Below, in pieces: positions 7,443 to 15,127 of a stretch of DNA of 23,236 bases. The notes under the pieces were generated by a model, which did no database searches, was not told the DNA's origin, and was given only the letters and a program-made list of their open reading frames with translations. Source of the stretch: Spiro-02 sp964465155 (GTDB taxonomy: Bacteria > Spirochaetota > Spirochaetia > Sphaerochaetales > Sphaerochaetaceae); NCBI GenBank assembly GCA_964465155.1, contig CAYXIH010000026.1, positions 1 to 23,236 on the forward strand, written 5' to 3'. Numbering within the stretch: position 1 is the first letter of the stretch; every line of letters starts with the position of its first letter. A program made the translations under genes and the position numbers.

Positions 7443-7460
7443 CTTGACCTCTCGTCGGTT

Positions 7461-7507
7461 AGAAATAGAAAGGGGCCTTGGAAAACATGATGTCTCCCAA
7501 TGGCCCC
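7461..7507 (-). terminator. Probable intrinsic terminator after secF
   Basis: On the minus strand, GGGGCC-a-TTGGGA pairs with TTCCAA-GGCCCC (12 bp with one bulged A and one G-U pair). It is followed by TTTCTATTTCT, an interrupted U-tract. It ends only about 19 bp before the ispH ATG. Confidence 0.65.
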
Positions 7508-7530
7508 CGAAATTACATCGAACAGATACC

Positions 7531-8847
7531 TTACTTCTTCGTGGTCTGCCTGCGCTTGCCCTTGAGCTTGCGTTCAGCAGTGGGGATCTCCACCGCTGCA
7601 GGACCAGCGACGAGCGTGGTGTCGTTGCCATCGATTCCCTGCTCACGCAGTTCTTCGATTGCAGCGGGATGGTGCTTGTTGTGGCTCTTGGTGATCCAGA
7701 ACAACAGTGCCGGTGCAATGAAGTTGGAGGAATAGGTACCGATGATGATACCGATGATCAGGTTCAGTGCGAAGAACCGGATGTCGCCGGTGGTGAAGAA
7801 CACCAGGGGCAATACAGCCAGTACTGTCGTAATCGAACTGATCATGGTGCGGCTCATCGACTGGGTCACGGAGGAGTCGACCAGGAGGCCGATGCCAGTG
7901 TCAGGGTTGAGCTTCACGTTCTCACGGATACGGTCGAAGATAACAATCGTGTTGTTCAGCGAGTAACCGATGATCGTCAGGACTGCCGCGACGGTGGTGC
8001 TGGAGATCTCGAACTGGAAAATGACGATGAATGCCAACAACAGCAATACGTCATGCACCAGTGCGACCAGCGCGGAGACCGCGTAGGCAATGCGGAAGCG
8101 GAACCAGATGTAGATCAGGATCAGCACCATTGCCACGAGGATGGCGATCAAGGAGCTGGAGATCAACGTCTGGGAGAACTTGGGTCCTACGAAGTCACTC
8201 TGCAGCAGCACGATCTTGTCGTTGCCGAACTTGTTGGCAAGAGCGTTGGAGATTGCTGTCTCCATCGATTCCTGCGTGTCGCCAGCAGCAGTACCCAGGC
8301 GGACCTGGAATACGGAGTTGGCGGGAAGCCCGACAGTCTGCACCTTCACGTTCCCAAGGGAAGAGAGGGCACTTCTGACTTGCTCGATCGTAGCCAGTCC
8401 AGCTGCAGTGTTGAAGTTCAGCCGGGTTGGGATCGCGGTGAGGGTTGCGGGGAATCCGAAACCTGCGACGAGGGACGAACTCTTGAGAGAAGCATCCAAT
8501 GCCTTGGCGGTGACACCTTCTACAGCATCCATTGCGGCGGCGAGGGCACCGGCGGTAGGATACTTCGTTGCGGAGTACGCATAGTTCTGTACACCATTGG
8601 CGTCACGGACTTCCAGCTGGAGCGAATCCCCGGAGACGGAGAGCGTCACATCGCTGGTACCGGTATAGCTGACCTCCAGACCTGCAGGTGCAATCTGGAT
8701 ACGCTGGCTCAGGCCGCTTTCAAAGTCAATGCCGGTGCTGAAACCGCCAAAGAGGAAGAAAGCAACGATTCCGGCCAGAAGGATGGCTGCAGAAATCCCA
8801 ACCGCCCAAAAGCGAAACTTGATAACTTGAATTCTCTTCTTAGCCAT
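7531..8847 (-). CDS. secF: Protein translocase subunit SecF
   Basis: SecF is an inner-membrane RND-type subunit that, with SecD, uses the proton-motive force to help pull secreted proteins across the membrane. The 438-residue protein has a first membrane segment at about 11-33, then FSTGIDFESG. The periplasmic part runs to about residue 225, and then five membrane segments include the family motif IGYSLNNTIVIFDRIREN. The periplasmic part is much larger than in E. coli (323 residues in total there). The last 50 or so residues form a hydrophilic, basic tail ending KGKRRQTTKK. The start is 1 bp after the secD stop, with GGAGGA inside the end of secD. A terminator follows. Confidence 0.95.
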   Translation of the reverse strand: MAKKRIQVIKFRFWAVGISAAILLAGIVAFFLFGGFSTGIDFESGLSQRIQIAPAGLEVSYTGTSDVTLSVSGDSLQLEVRDANGVQNYAYSATKYPTAGALAAAMDAVEGVTAKALDASLKSSSLVAGFGFPATLTAIPTRLNFNTAAGLATIEQVRSALSSLGNVKVQTVGLPANSVFQVRLGTAAGDTQESMETAISNALANKFGNDKIVLLQSDFVGPKFSQTLISSSLIAILVAMVLILIYIWFRFRIAYAVSALVALVHDVLLLLAFIVIFQFEISSTTVAAVLTIIGYSLNNTIVIFDRIRENVKLNPDTGIGLLVDSSVTQSMSRTMISSITTVLAVLPLVFFTTGDIRFFALNLIIGIIIGTYSSNFIAPALLFWITKSHNKHHPAAIEELREQGIDGNDTTLVAGPAAVEIPTAERKLKGKRRQTTKK

Positions 8848-8848
8848 G

Positions 8849-10576
8849 TTAGTTCTTCCTCCAGCTGATGTGCAGCTTGGCGTTCGGCCTGTCGGTCACC
8901 GTGAAGTCGAAGATCAGGTGAGAGACGAACAGGGCGGTGAACAGCGAGCTGACAATACCGATTGCAAGCGTATTGGCAAAACCCTTGACCGCGCTGGTTC
9001 CGAGCTGGGAGAGGACCAATGCGGCGATGATCGTCGTGATGTTTGCGTCCATGATGGTCCAGAATGCCTTTCCGAAACCAGACTTGACTGACGCCTGTGG
9101 GCTCTTGCCCAGAGCACGCTCTTCCTTGATTCTCTCGTAGATGATGACGTTTGCGTCAACAGCCATGCCAAGAGTCAGGATCAAGCCAGCGATGCTCGTC
9201 AGCGTCAGGGTGAAGTTGAAGGCAGAGAGGACTGCAAGCATGATGACCAGGTTCAGCAACAACGCGATGTCTGCGACAACGCCGCTGAGGCTGTAGTAGG
9301 CAATCATGAAGAGGATGACCAGCACGAGGCCGAAGGCGATTGCCTTAAGGCCGGAAGCAACTGCGTCCTCACCGAGGGTTGCACCAACGGAAGTCTGGCT
9401 GGTGACCGTCAGTTCGATCGGGAGCGCTGCGGTGCGCAGGACGATCGCGAGGTCAGCAGCTTCTTCAGCTGAGAATCCGGTGATCTGGACATTGCTGCGG
9501 ATGCTGGTGGTGATGGTAGCCATAGCCTTGACCTTTCCATCCATGACGACCGCCATGGTGTCATTGATATGGGAGGAAGTCAGCTTGTAGAAGAGGTCGC
9601 CACCGGTGCTGTCGAGCTGGAAGTTGACCACTGGGCGGCCAGTGATGCCGTCGGTGGAGGTAGTTGCCTGCTCGAGGTGGATGCCATCGAGGCCAATCTC
9701 CTCGTCCAGTACCACGAAGCTCTCCAGTTCGTCGATTCCGTACTCGTCGTTCACATAGTAGCCAACGACGACCTTTCCAACAGGAAGGTCAGCAGGCTGC
9801 TTGATCGCGCCGGTGTCGGTATAGACCTCGGAGGGATTGTTCTTGTAGTACTCGTTGACTGAGGTGGTCAGTTCTGTATCGACAATCTGGAACGTCAGGG
9901 AGCCCTTTCCGCGCAGGAAGGAGTTCACACGCTCTGGGTCGGCTGCGCCGGGGATCTCGATGAGGATCTGGTCGGTACCCTGGAGCCTGATCTCGGGTTC
10001 GGATACGCCGAACTGGTCGATGCGGTTCTTCAGGATTTCGATGTCCTGCATCACGAGGGCAGTCACATCGGAGGCGGAGACAGCATTGCCGGTCTTTGCT
10101 TCGTAGGCAGCCACGTCTGCATCCAGGAGGATGCTCATACCGCCACGCAGGTCAAGTCCGAGCTGGAGCACCTTCGCACCAAGGGCCTTGGTCGCAAGAA
10201 GCTGTGTCCTGTGCTGGTTCTCAAGCACGTCGAACAGCGCCTGTTCGTTGACGAAGCCATAGAAGATGTCTTCGATGGTCCAAGTCTTGGGAGCTGCCTT
10301 CTTCATTGCCTTGTAGTTGTCCTTGGCAATATTCTTGAGGAACTTGTATTCCCCAGGGAGCTCAGCCGTTGGATCGGACAATACCAATGCCTTCAATTCC
10401 CGCAATTCTCGTGAAGCCTGTCCACGGGAATACTCCTTGATCTGCACATTCGAGCCTGTTGCAAGTTCCTTGGCCGATTCGGGTACGAACCCGTACCATT
10501 TGATGGTCGGATAGAGGAATACCCCACAAACCACCAAGACCAGAAGAACGATGATCAAGCGCCCTCGTTTTTTCAT
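8849..10576 (-). CDS. secD: Protein translocase subunit SecD
   Basis: This 575-residue inner-membrane protein is the partner of SecF in the SecDF-YajC accessory complex of SecYEG. It has an N-terminal membrane anchor (about 6-22), a periplasmic P1 region and LGLDLRGGMS (139-148), the conserved entry to the first large domain. GAADPERVNSFLRGKG marks the P1 core. Five C-terminal membrane segments include GMAVDANVIIYERIKEE (470-486), with D474 the expected proton-relay aspartate. The ATG at 10576 follows GGAGAG. secF follows 1 bp later and is translationally coupled. The 110 bp between yajC and secD holds a strong hairpin. Confidence 0.96.
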   Translation of the reverse strand: MKKRGRLIIVLLVLVVCGVFLYPTIKWYGFVPESAKELATGSNVQIKEYSRGQASRELRELKALVLSDPTAELPGEYKFLKNIAKDNYKAMKKAAPKTWTIEDIFYGFVNEQALFDVLENQHRTQLLATKALGAKVLQLGLDLRGGMSILLDADVAAYEAKTGNAVSASDVTALVMQDIEILKNRIDQFGVSEPEIRLQGTDQILIEIPGAADPERVNSFLRGKGSLTFQIVDTELTTSVNEYYKNNPSEVYTDTGAIKQPADLPVGKVVVGYYVNDEYGIDELESFVVLDEEIGLDGIHLEQATTSTDGITGRPVVNFQLDSTGGDLFYKLTSSHINDTMAVVMDGKVKAMATITTSIRSNVQITGFSAEEAADLAIVLRTAALPIELTVTSQTSVGATLGEDAVASGLKAIAFGLVLVILFMIAYYSLSGVVADIALLLNLVIMLAVLSAFNFTLTLTSIAGLILTLGMAVDANVIIYERIKEERALGKSPQASVKSGFGKAFWTIMDANITTIIAALVLSQLGTSAVKGFANTLAIGIVSSLFTALFVSHLIFDFTVTDRPNAKLHISWRKN

Positions 10577-10631
10577 GATTCTCTCCAGATAACAAATATC
10601 AAAACATCATCATCAGCCCCCAAGCAAAACG

Positions 10632-10658
10632 ATATTGCCGCCGTACTGGCGGCAATAT
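10632..10658 (-). terminator. Strong hairpin between yajC and secD (attenuator or terminator candidate)
   Basis: This is a perfect 11-bp stem (ATATTGCCGCC / GGCGGCAATAT) with a 5-nt loop. On the minus strand it is followed by CGTTTTGC, a short U-run. It lies inside what is otherwise a yajC-secD-secF operon, so partial termination that lowers secDF relative to yajC is possible. Symmetric inverted repeats of this kind can also bind a regulator. Confidence 0.6.
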
Positions 10659-10686
10659 GCATGCTTGCCGGCATGAGTCAGGTTGT

Positions 10687-11214
10687 TTATTTCTTCTCGT
10701 CGGAAGAAGTCTCTTCCTTGGCAGGAACTTCCTCGACAACCACTTCCTCAACGACCACGTCGACAGCCTCTGAAGCAGCCTTCCCCTTCTTGCCCTTCTT
10801 TGCAGGATTCTGCACCTTCTGGGTATCGTCGGAAGTAACTTCGGTCAGCGTCTCCTGCTTCTCCTCACCCTTGGCCTTGGTTGCTGCGGGTTCCGGCTTC
10901 TTGTCCAGGACGGTTGCGATTGCGTTCTTGGCGAACTCGATGCGTGCGTTGTCGTCGACCTTGATGATCACGGAGCTTTCCTTGACCGTCACGACAGTAC
11001 CGCGGATACCACCGATGGTCTGGATCTTGTCGCCCTTCTTGATTGCTCCGAGCATGTTCTTGGTCTCTTTGTCACGCTTTCTCTGCGGACGAATGATCAG
11101 GAAATAGAAAATGACGATGATCAGGCCGAAAGTGACGAACGTCATCATCATGGAGCCGCCGGCTCCCTCGGCACCACCTGCTGGGACACCCATAGCGCTA
11201 AACAATGATTGCAT
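10687..11214 (-). CDS. yajC: Preprotein translocase subunit YajC with charged C-terminal extension
   Basis: YajC is a small membrane protein of the SecDF-YajC complex. The core (about residues 22-108) has one membrane segment, FVTFGLIIVIFYFLIIRPQRKR, with the family hallmark IRPQRKRDKE. A cytoplasmic domain follows with GDKIQTIGGIRGTV and a closing stretch near IATVLDKK. The remaining 65 or so residues form a low-complexity tail rich in Lys, Glu and Val that the E. coli protein (about 110 residues) lacks. The N-terminus before the membrane segment is glycine-rich. The ATG at 11214 follows CGAGG at 9-10 nt. A promoter is predicted at 11369-11396, leaving a leader of about 150 nt. Confidence 0.93.
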   Translation of the reverse strand: MQSLFSAMGVPAGGAEGAGGSMMMTFVTFGLIIVIFYFLIIRPQRKRDKETKNMLGAIKKGDKIQTIGGIRGTVVTVKESSVIIKVDDNARIEFAKNAIATVLDKKPEPAATKAKGEEKQETLTEVTSDDTQKVQNPAKKGKKGKAASEAVDVVVEEVVVEEVPAKEETSSDEKK

Positions 11215-11488
11215 GAATAATAACCTCGCTTTACAAATGCAGTTGCGGAATTCTTCAATCCAAAAGCCATTGCAGGATGCAAGGAATCAGCGTACCTGCG
11301 GTGGCATATGTTCCATGCTGGCGCACATACTGCACGCCCATGGACGAATTTCCATAAGTACCGATAAAAGTATCATGTTACCACTGATGTAGTCAAGTTT
11401 GACTTGTACAGGGACAATTGGGGGATAGGCAACATACAAAGAGGGAGGAAATGTCACTATTTCAGATGACAGAACGTCCCGCAGGGGG
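11215..11488. other. Intergenic region between groEL terminator and yajC
   Basis: No gene was seen. It holds the candidate yajC-secDF promoter with an inverted repeat on its -35, and an untranslated leader of about 150 nt. A G-U-rich 8-bp hairpin in the leader (GGCGTGCA / TGTGCGCC on the minus strand) is of unknown significance. Confidence 0.7.
11369..11396 (-). promoter_or_regulatory. Candidate yajC-secD-secF promoter with overlapping inverted repeat
   Basis: The minus strand reads TTGACT (11396-11391), a 16-bp spacer, then GATACT (11374-11369). The -35 is half of a perfect 6-2-6 inverted repeat, AGTCAA-GT-TTGACT (plus strand 11391-11404), a plausible operator for an unknown regulator. Confidence 0.5.
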
Positions 11489-11523
11489 AAAAAAAGACCG
11501 CGGAAGAATGCTCCTCCACGGTC
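11489..11523 (-). terminator. Intrinsic terminator of groEL
   Basis: On the minus strand, GACCGTGGAGGA pairs with TCTTCCGCGGTC (two G-U pairs) around a GCAT loop. A run of seven Ts follows directly. It starts 30 bp after the groEL stop. This is a textbook rho-independent terminator. Confidence 0.9.
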
Positions 11524-11553
11524 GTAATGAACCAGATGATTATCTGGGACGTC

Positions 11554-13185
11554 TTACATCATTCCGCCCATGCCACCTGCTGCCGGATTCATCGGGGGCT
11601 CCGGAGCGGGGATGTCGGTGATTGCACATTCGGTCGTCAGGATCAAAGCTGCGATGGAGGCAGCATTCTGCAGAGCGCAGCGTGCAACCTTCGCAGGGTC
11701 GATGATTCCGGCTTCCATCATGTTGGTCCACTTCATGGAGGCGGCGTCGAATCCGATGCCCGGCTCCTCGTTCTTGCACTTGTCGGCGATGATGGAACCA
11801 TCCAAGCCTGCATTCTCTGCAATCTGGCGGATAGGCTCCTCAAGGGCGCGGCGTACAATCTTGTAGCCAACCTGCTCCTCGTCTGTCAGCTTGGAGAGGT
11901 CTTTGTTCTCAAGGACCTTCACAGCCTGGACGAGCGTGACGCCACCGCCGGGGATGACACCCTCTTCGATAGCTGCACGGGTTGCGCTCAGGGCGTCTTC
12001 GACCCTGTGCTTCTTCTCCTTGAGCTCGACTTCGGTAGCTGCACCGACGTTGATCACTGCAACACCACCGGCAAGCTTTGCCAGGCGTTCCTGGAGCTTC
12101 TCACGGTCGTAGTCGCTGGTGGTATCACCAATCTGCACCTTGATCTGGGCAACGCGGTCCTTGATGTCGGCCTGCTTGCCAGCTCCATTGATGATCGTGG
12201 TGTTTTCCTTCTCAACCTTGACGCTCTTGGCGCGGCCAAGCTGGGAGAGGTCTGCATTCTCAAGCTTGAGGCCGAGCTCTTCGCTGATGACCTGTCCGCC
12301 GGTGAGGATTGCGATGTCCTCGAGCATTGCCTTGCGGCGGTCGCCAAAGCCAGGAGCCTTGACGGCAACGACATTGAGGATACCGCGGACGCTGTTGACG
12401 ACCAGGGTAGCGAGTGCCTCACCGTCGACATCCTCTGCAATGATCAGCAGGGGCTTGCCGCTCTGTGCAACCTTCTCCAGTACGGGAAGGAGTTCCTTCA
12501 TGTTGGAGATCTTCTTGTCGTAGATCAGGATGAAGGGATCGTCCAGCACGCTGGTCATGGTGTCGCGGTTGTTGCAGAAGTAAGCGGAGAGATATCCGCG
12601 GTCGAACTGCATGCCCTCGACGAAGTCGGTGGTGGTCTCGATGTTCTTGGATTCCTCGACTGTGATGACGCCGTCCTTGCCGACCTTCTCCATTGCATTG
12701 GCGATCTCGTCGCCGATGGTGCGGTCATTGTTGGCGCTGATGGAGGCTACCTGGGAGATCTCCTCCTTGTCCTTGATCATCTTTGCCTGCTTCTTGATCT
12801 CAGCCACGGTGTCCACGACAGCCTTGTCGATACCCCGGCGGATACCCATGGGGTTGACACCAGCAGCTACGCTCTTCATTCCCTCTTTGGTGATGGACCA
12901 AGCAAGGACAGTTGCTGTGGTGGTTCCGTCACCTGCGACATCGTTGGTCTTTGTCGCTACTTCCTTCAACAGCTGTGCACCCATGTTTTCAAACGGGTCC
13001 TCCAGCTCGACCTCGCGGGCCACGGACACACCGTCCTTGGTCACGGTCGGAGCACCGAACTTCTTGTCCAACAATACCAGGCGGCCCTTGGGGCCGAGGG
13101 TTGTCATGACGGCGCGGGAAATCTTCTCTACGCCAGCGACAAGTGACTTTCGAGCTTCTTCATTGAATTCAAGTTGTTTAGCCAT
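11554..13185 (-). CDS. groEL: Chaperonin GroEL (Hsp60)
   Basis: This is a 543-residue ATP-dependent cytoplasmic folding chaperone, full length and conserved throughout. It starts with EARKSLVAGVEKISRAVMTTLGPKGR, has the ATP-binding GDGTTTATVLAW segment (about 85-96), KAPGFGDRRKAMLEDIAILTGG (about 275-296), the AAIEEGVIPGGGVTL hinge (about 405-419), and the Gly-Met tail GGMGGMM. The ATG at 13185 follows AAGAGGA. groES is not adjacent, so groEL is a single-gene transcript with its own promoter (13236-13264) and terminator. No intact CIRCE (HrcA) operator was seen. Instead a Rex-box-like inverted repeat covers part of the -10. The co-chaperonin must lie elsewhere in the genome. Confidence 0.98.
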   Translation of the reverse strand: MAKQLEFNEEARKSLVAGVEKISRAVMTTLGPKGRLVLLDKKFGAPTVTKDGVSVAREVELEDPFENMGAQLLKEVATKTNDVAGDGTTTATVLAWSITKEGMKSVAAGVNPMGIRRGIDKAVVDTVAEIKKQAKMIKDKEEISQVASISANNDRTIGDEIANAMEKVGKDGVITVEESKNIETTTDFVEGMQFDRGYLSAYFCNNRDTMTSVLDDPFILIYDKKISNMKELLPVLEKVAQSGKPLLIIAEDVDGEALATLVVNSVRGILNVVAVKAPGFGDRRKAMLEDIAILTGGQVISEELGLKLENADLSQLGRAKSVKVEKENTTIINGAGKQADIKDRVAQIKVQIGDTTSDYDREKLQERLAKLAGGVAVINVGAATEVELKEKKHRVEDALSATRAAIEEGVIPGGGVTLVQAVKVLENKDLSKLTDEEQVGYKIVRRALEEPIRQIAENAGLDGSIIADKCKNEEPGIGFDAASMKWTNMMEAGIIDPAKVARCALQNAASIAALILTTECAITDIPAPEPPMNPAAGGMGGMM

Positions 13186-13235
13186 TTCTATGTCCTCTTT
13201 TATATTGATATGCTAAGTATTTTCCAAGCCAGACA

Positions 13236-13264
13236 ATTGTGCCAATACGCACAACAACTGTCAA
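13236..13264 (-). promoter_or_regulatory. groEL promoter
   Basis: The minus strand reads TTGACA (13264-13259), a 17-bp spacer, then CACAAT (13241-13236). The -35 is perfect and the -10 matches 4 of 6. The transcript would carry a leader of about 45 nt. An 18-bp inverted repeat (13237-13254) occupies the spacer and -10. Confidence 0.7.
13237..13254. promoter_or_regulatory. Rex-box-like operator in the groEL promoter
   Basis: TTGTGCCAATACGCACAA has perfect 6-bp arms (TTGTGC/GCACAA) and the TTGTG-N8-CACAA geometry of canonical 18-bp Rex operators (TTGTGAA-N4-TTCACAA). It overlaps the -10, a position suited to repression. A rex gene lies in the same window. Assignment to Rex is inference. Confidence 0.45.
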
Positions 13265-13336
13265 CGGGTGGGCGCATACGACCCATCCGCGCATACAAAA
13301 GTAATCACAACACACTCATTTTTCAAGTGCTATTTT

Positions 13337-14197
13337 TCAATGGATTGCCATTGCAAGTCCCCCTGCCAGCAACATGGAGAACAGGTTGCTGATCAGGTTG
13401 ACGATATCGTTGTCCACCCAGCAGATACCACGCGAAAGCTCCAGCTGCTTCCCATCTATAAATTCATGCTCCGTAAGCTGTTTTCGCTCGTCGTCCCAAT
13501 AGTGTGCCTGGATGAGTGCACCCAGGATACTGTCCAGCAGGCATCCGAAGAACCCGCTGGCCGCGACCAACGAAGCGTACCCAACCCATGTCCAAGTCGT
13601 CATTCCGCTGAGGTCCCCATAGCATCCGAACCAGAACAAGGCGATCACCAGCGCACCAGCCACCCCGCCAAGGGTCCCACGCAGCGAGATACCACCGGAC
13701 AGGCCCGGTTCCACGCGCTTCATCGTCAGGATCGACACAGGCTTGTTGGGTGACAGGATACCGATGTCTCCAGCCCAGGTATCGGAGGCCGCCTCCGCCA
13801 CGGCAGCTCCGAACATGACCAATGCAACGGGTGTGGGAGAGACCATGTACAACAAGCCTGCAAGGGTGGCAGGCAACCCATTGGCTACGACCTGCATCCA
13901 GTCCCGTGCCCCATGCTTCTTCTGTATTGCCTGGGTATTCTTTGCCTGCAGCATCTTCTGGGAGAGTTTTCCCATGACGGCTGCGGAGAGGAAGAACAGC
14001 AACATGGTGGCAAGTCCCTGCAGCCCCACCGTCCATGCGATGACCACTCCCTCCAACCATGCCATGACCATGCCGCTGACTGTCAGCTGGTGGCTCATGT
14101 AGGCAAGCACTGCAACAATTGCCATCGAGACACACAGCGTCACCAGCGACCAGGGAAACGGAATAGAGAGCAGCCAGGACTGCAAGACATTCAGCAC
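13337..14197 (-). CDS. DUF92 family membrane protein (phytyl-phosphate-kinase/VTE6-like)
   Basis: This is a 286-residue polytopic membrane protein with about six to seven hydrophobic segments. Conserved DUF92 features are KKHGARDWMQVVANG (about 93-107), AEAASDTWAGDIG (about 134-146), LSGGISLRGTLGG and ASGFFGCLLDSILGALIQ. In plants and cyanobacteria this family includes VTE6, which phosphorylates phytyl phosphate to phytyl diphosphate. In non-photosynthetic bacteria the substrate is unknown, though an isoprenoid alcohol phosphate is plausible. It starts with GTG at 14197, overlapping the upstream kinase-like gene by 7 bp. No ATG suits the frame, and the upstream G-rich sequence is a weak ribosome-binding site. 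The overlap with a VTE5-like partner supports a shared salvage pathway (inference). Confidence 0.8.
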   Translation of the reverse strand: MLNVLQSWLLSIPFPWSLVTLCVSMAIVAVLAYMSHQLTVSGMVMAWLEGVVIAWTVGLQGLATMLLFFLSAAVMGKLSQKMLQAKNTQAIQKKHGARDWMQVVANGLPATLAGLLYMVSPTPVALVMFGAAVAEAASDTWAGDIGILSPNKPVSILTMKRVEPGLSGGISLRGTLGGVAGALVIALFWFGCYGDLSGMTTWTWVGYASLVAASGFFGCLLDSILGALIQAHYWDDERKQLTEHEFIDGKQLELSRGICWVDNDIVNLISNLFSMLLAGGLAMAIH

Positions 14198-14862
14198 AGC
14201 ATCACCACCCAGAAAGCGACCCCAAAGGGTACGGTCAGATTGTCGAGCCCCAAGGGCGTCACCGCCTCAAGGAACGCACTGACCACACCGCACAGCAGCG
14301 CGGCCAGCAGCCGGTACCACGTACCGTCCAAAGGAAGAAAGATATATGCGATCACGGCGGAGACGAGCATCATCACGCATGTACCAAGCCATGTCTTGCC
14401 GCCGGAGAGCCAGGGAAGCCGCTTCTTGCCCCAAGTCTTCCCGACGATCGCCGCAAGCCCATCCCCATACCCCATGGAGAGGACGCCAATGGTCGCGGCG
14501 GGGACAAGGAGCTTCCCGTTGTAGACCAGGATGACAAAGATGAGCAGCGATGCAGGATAATAGATGAGTCCGTAGTTGCGGCGCTTGTCGGTCATCCCCA
14601 AGAAACCACCAAAGTTACCGAAGGTGAGCGCAGCATTTGCAATGATGAAGAATATCGGTCCAACGATGGCAAACCAGACATTGTTCATCCATGCCAGGAG
14701 GATGAACCACCAGTTGGAGACACAGATATGAATGAACTTGCGGATGAATTCCGACGACAATGTCGTGTACCGGTGCAACACAGCCCCCACCAGCACGACC
14801 AGTCCCAAGAAGGCAAAAGAGACGATCAACCCCAAAATGTTCGTATCCATGACGTTCATCAT
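14191..14862 (-). CDS. Diacylglycerol/polyprenol (phytol/dolichol) kinase family membrane protein
   Basis: This is a CTP-dependent polyprenol-kinase-type membrane protein (SEC59/VTE5 superfamily) of about 223 residues with about six to seven membrane segments. Visible motifs are RKFIHICVSNWW near the start, then GYGDGLAAIVGKTWGKKRLPW and GGKTWLGT, the conserved nucleotide and lipid-alcohol kinase signature, and AFLEAVTPLGLDNLTVP near the C-terminus. The likely reaction is phosphorylation of a long isoprenoid alcohol at the membrane. Several starts are possible: a TTG at 14886, and ATGs at 14862, 14859 and 14850. The first ATG is used because the TTG lacks a ribosome-binding site. It overlaps the DUF92 gene by 7 bp. 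The exact substrate cannot be told from sequence. Confidence 0.82.
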   Translation of the reverse strand: MMNVMDTNILGLIVSFAFLGLVVLVGAVLHRYTTLSSEFIRKFIHICVSNWWFILLAWMNNVWFAIVGPIFFIIANAALTFGNFGGFLGMTDKRRNYGLIYYPASLLIFVILVYNGKLLVPAATIGVLSMGYGDGLAAIVGKTWGKKRLPWLSGGKTWLGTCVMMLVSAVIAYIFLPLDGTWYRLLAALLCGVVSAFLEAVTPLGLDNLTVPFGVAFWVVMLC

Positions 14863-15127
14863 GCCTATAAAACTCAACAATTGCAATATTTTACGATAAG
14901 TTCAGATTATTTTGAAAAATAGGTGAGGTAGTATCGTTGACACCAACTCAACCCCGTGCTACCGTTCATTTGCTTTAGTTTTGATTCGCTGCAGCTAGTA
15001 CTTTTTCCTATTGTTCGTTTGCGCGTTACTGAGTCGTGTCCCGGAGAGAGGTTATGGTTCGAGCTTGCCGCCAATTGAAGCAAAATATTGAATACAGGCA
15101 TATGGACCTGTGAAGGATGCTTTTCTT
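14863..15127. other. Intergenic region between divergent genes (polyprenol kinase, RRM protein)
   Basis: About 265 bp without a gene. It holds plus-strand TTGACA-17-TACCGT starting at 14937, a possible but weak promoter for the RRM gene with a long leader. A small hairpin, ACAGG/CCTGT (15094-15111), lies just before the ribosome-binding site. No tRNA could be folded despite a GGTTCGA at about 15055-15061. Confidence 0.5.

Noticed and set aside
7315..8868. Long plus-strand open frame (517 codons) opposite secF
   Set aside because: Low-complexity Asp/Gln/Gly-rich product typical of an antisense frame; secF is unambiguous.
11527..13146. Plus-strand open frame of 539 codons opposite groEL
   Set aside because: A well-known type of antisense shadow over GroEL; no ribosome-binding site and no known family.
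15050..15075. GGTTCGA as a tRNA T-loop
   Set aside because: No acceptor, D or anticodon stems could be paired around it.
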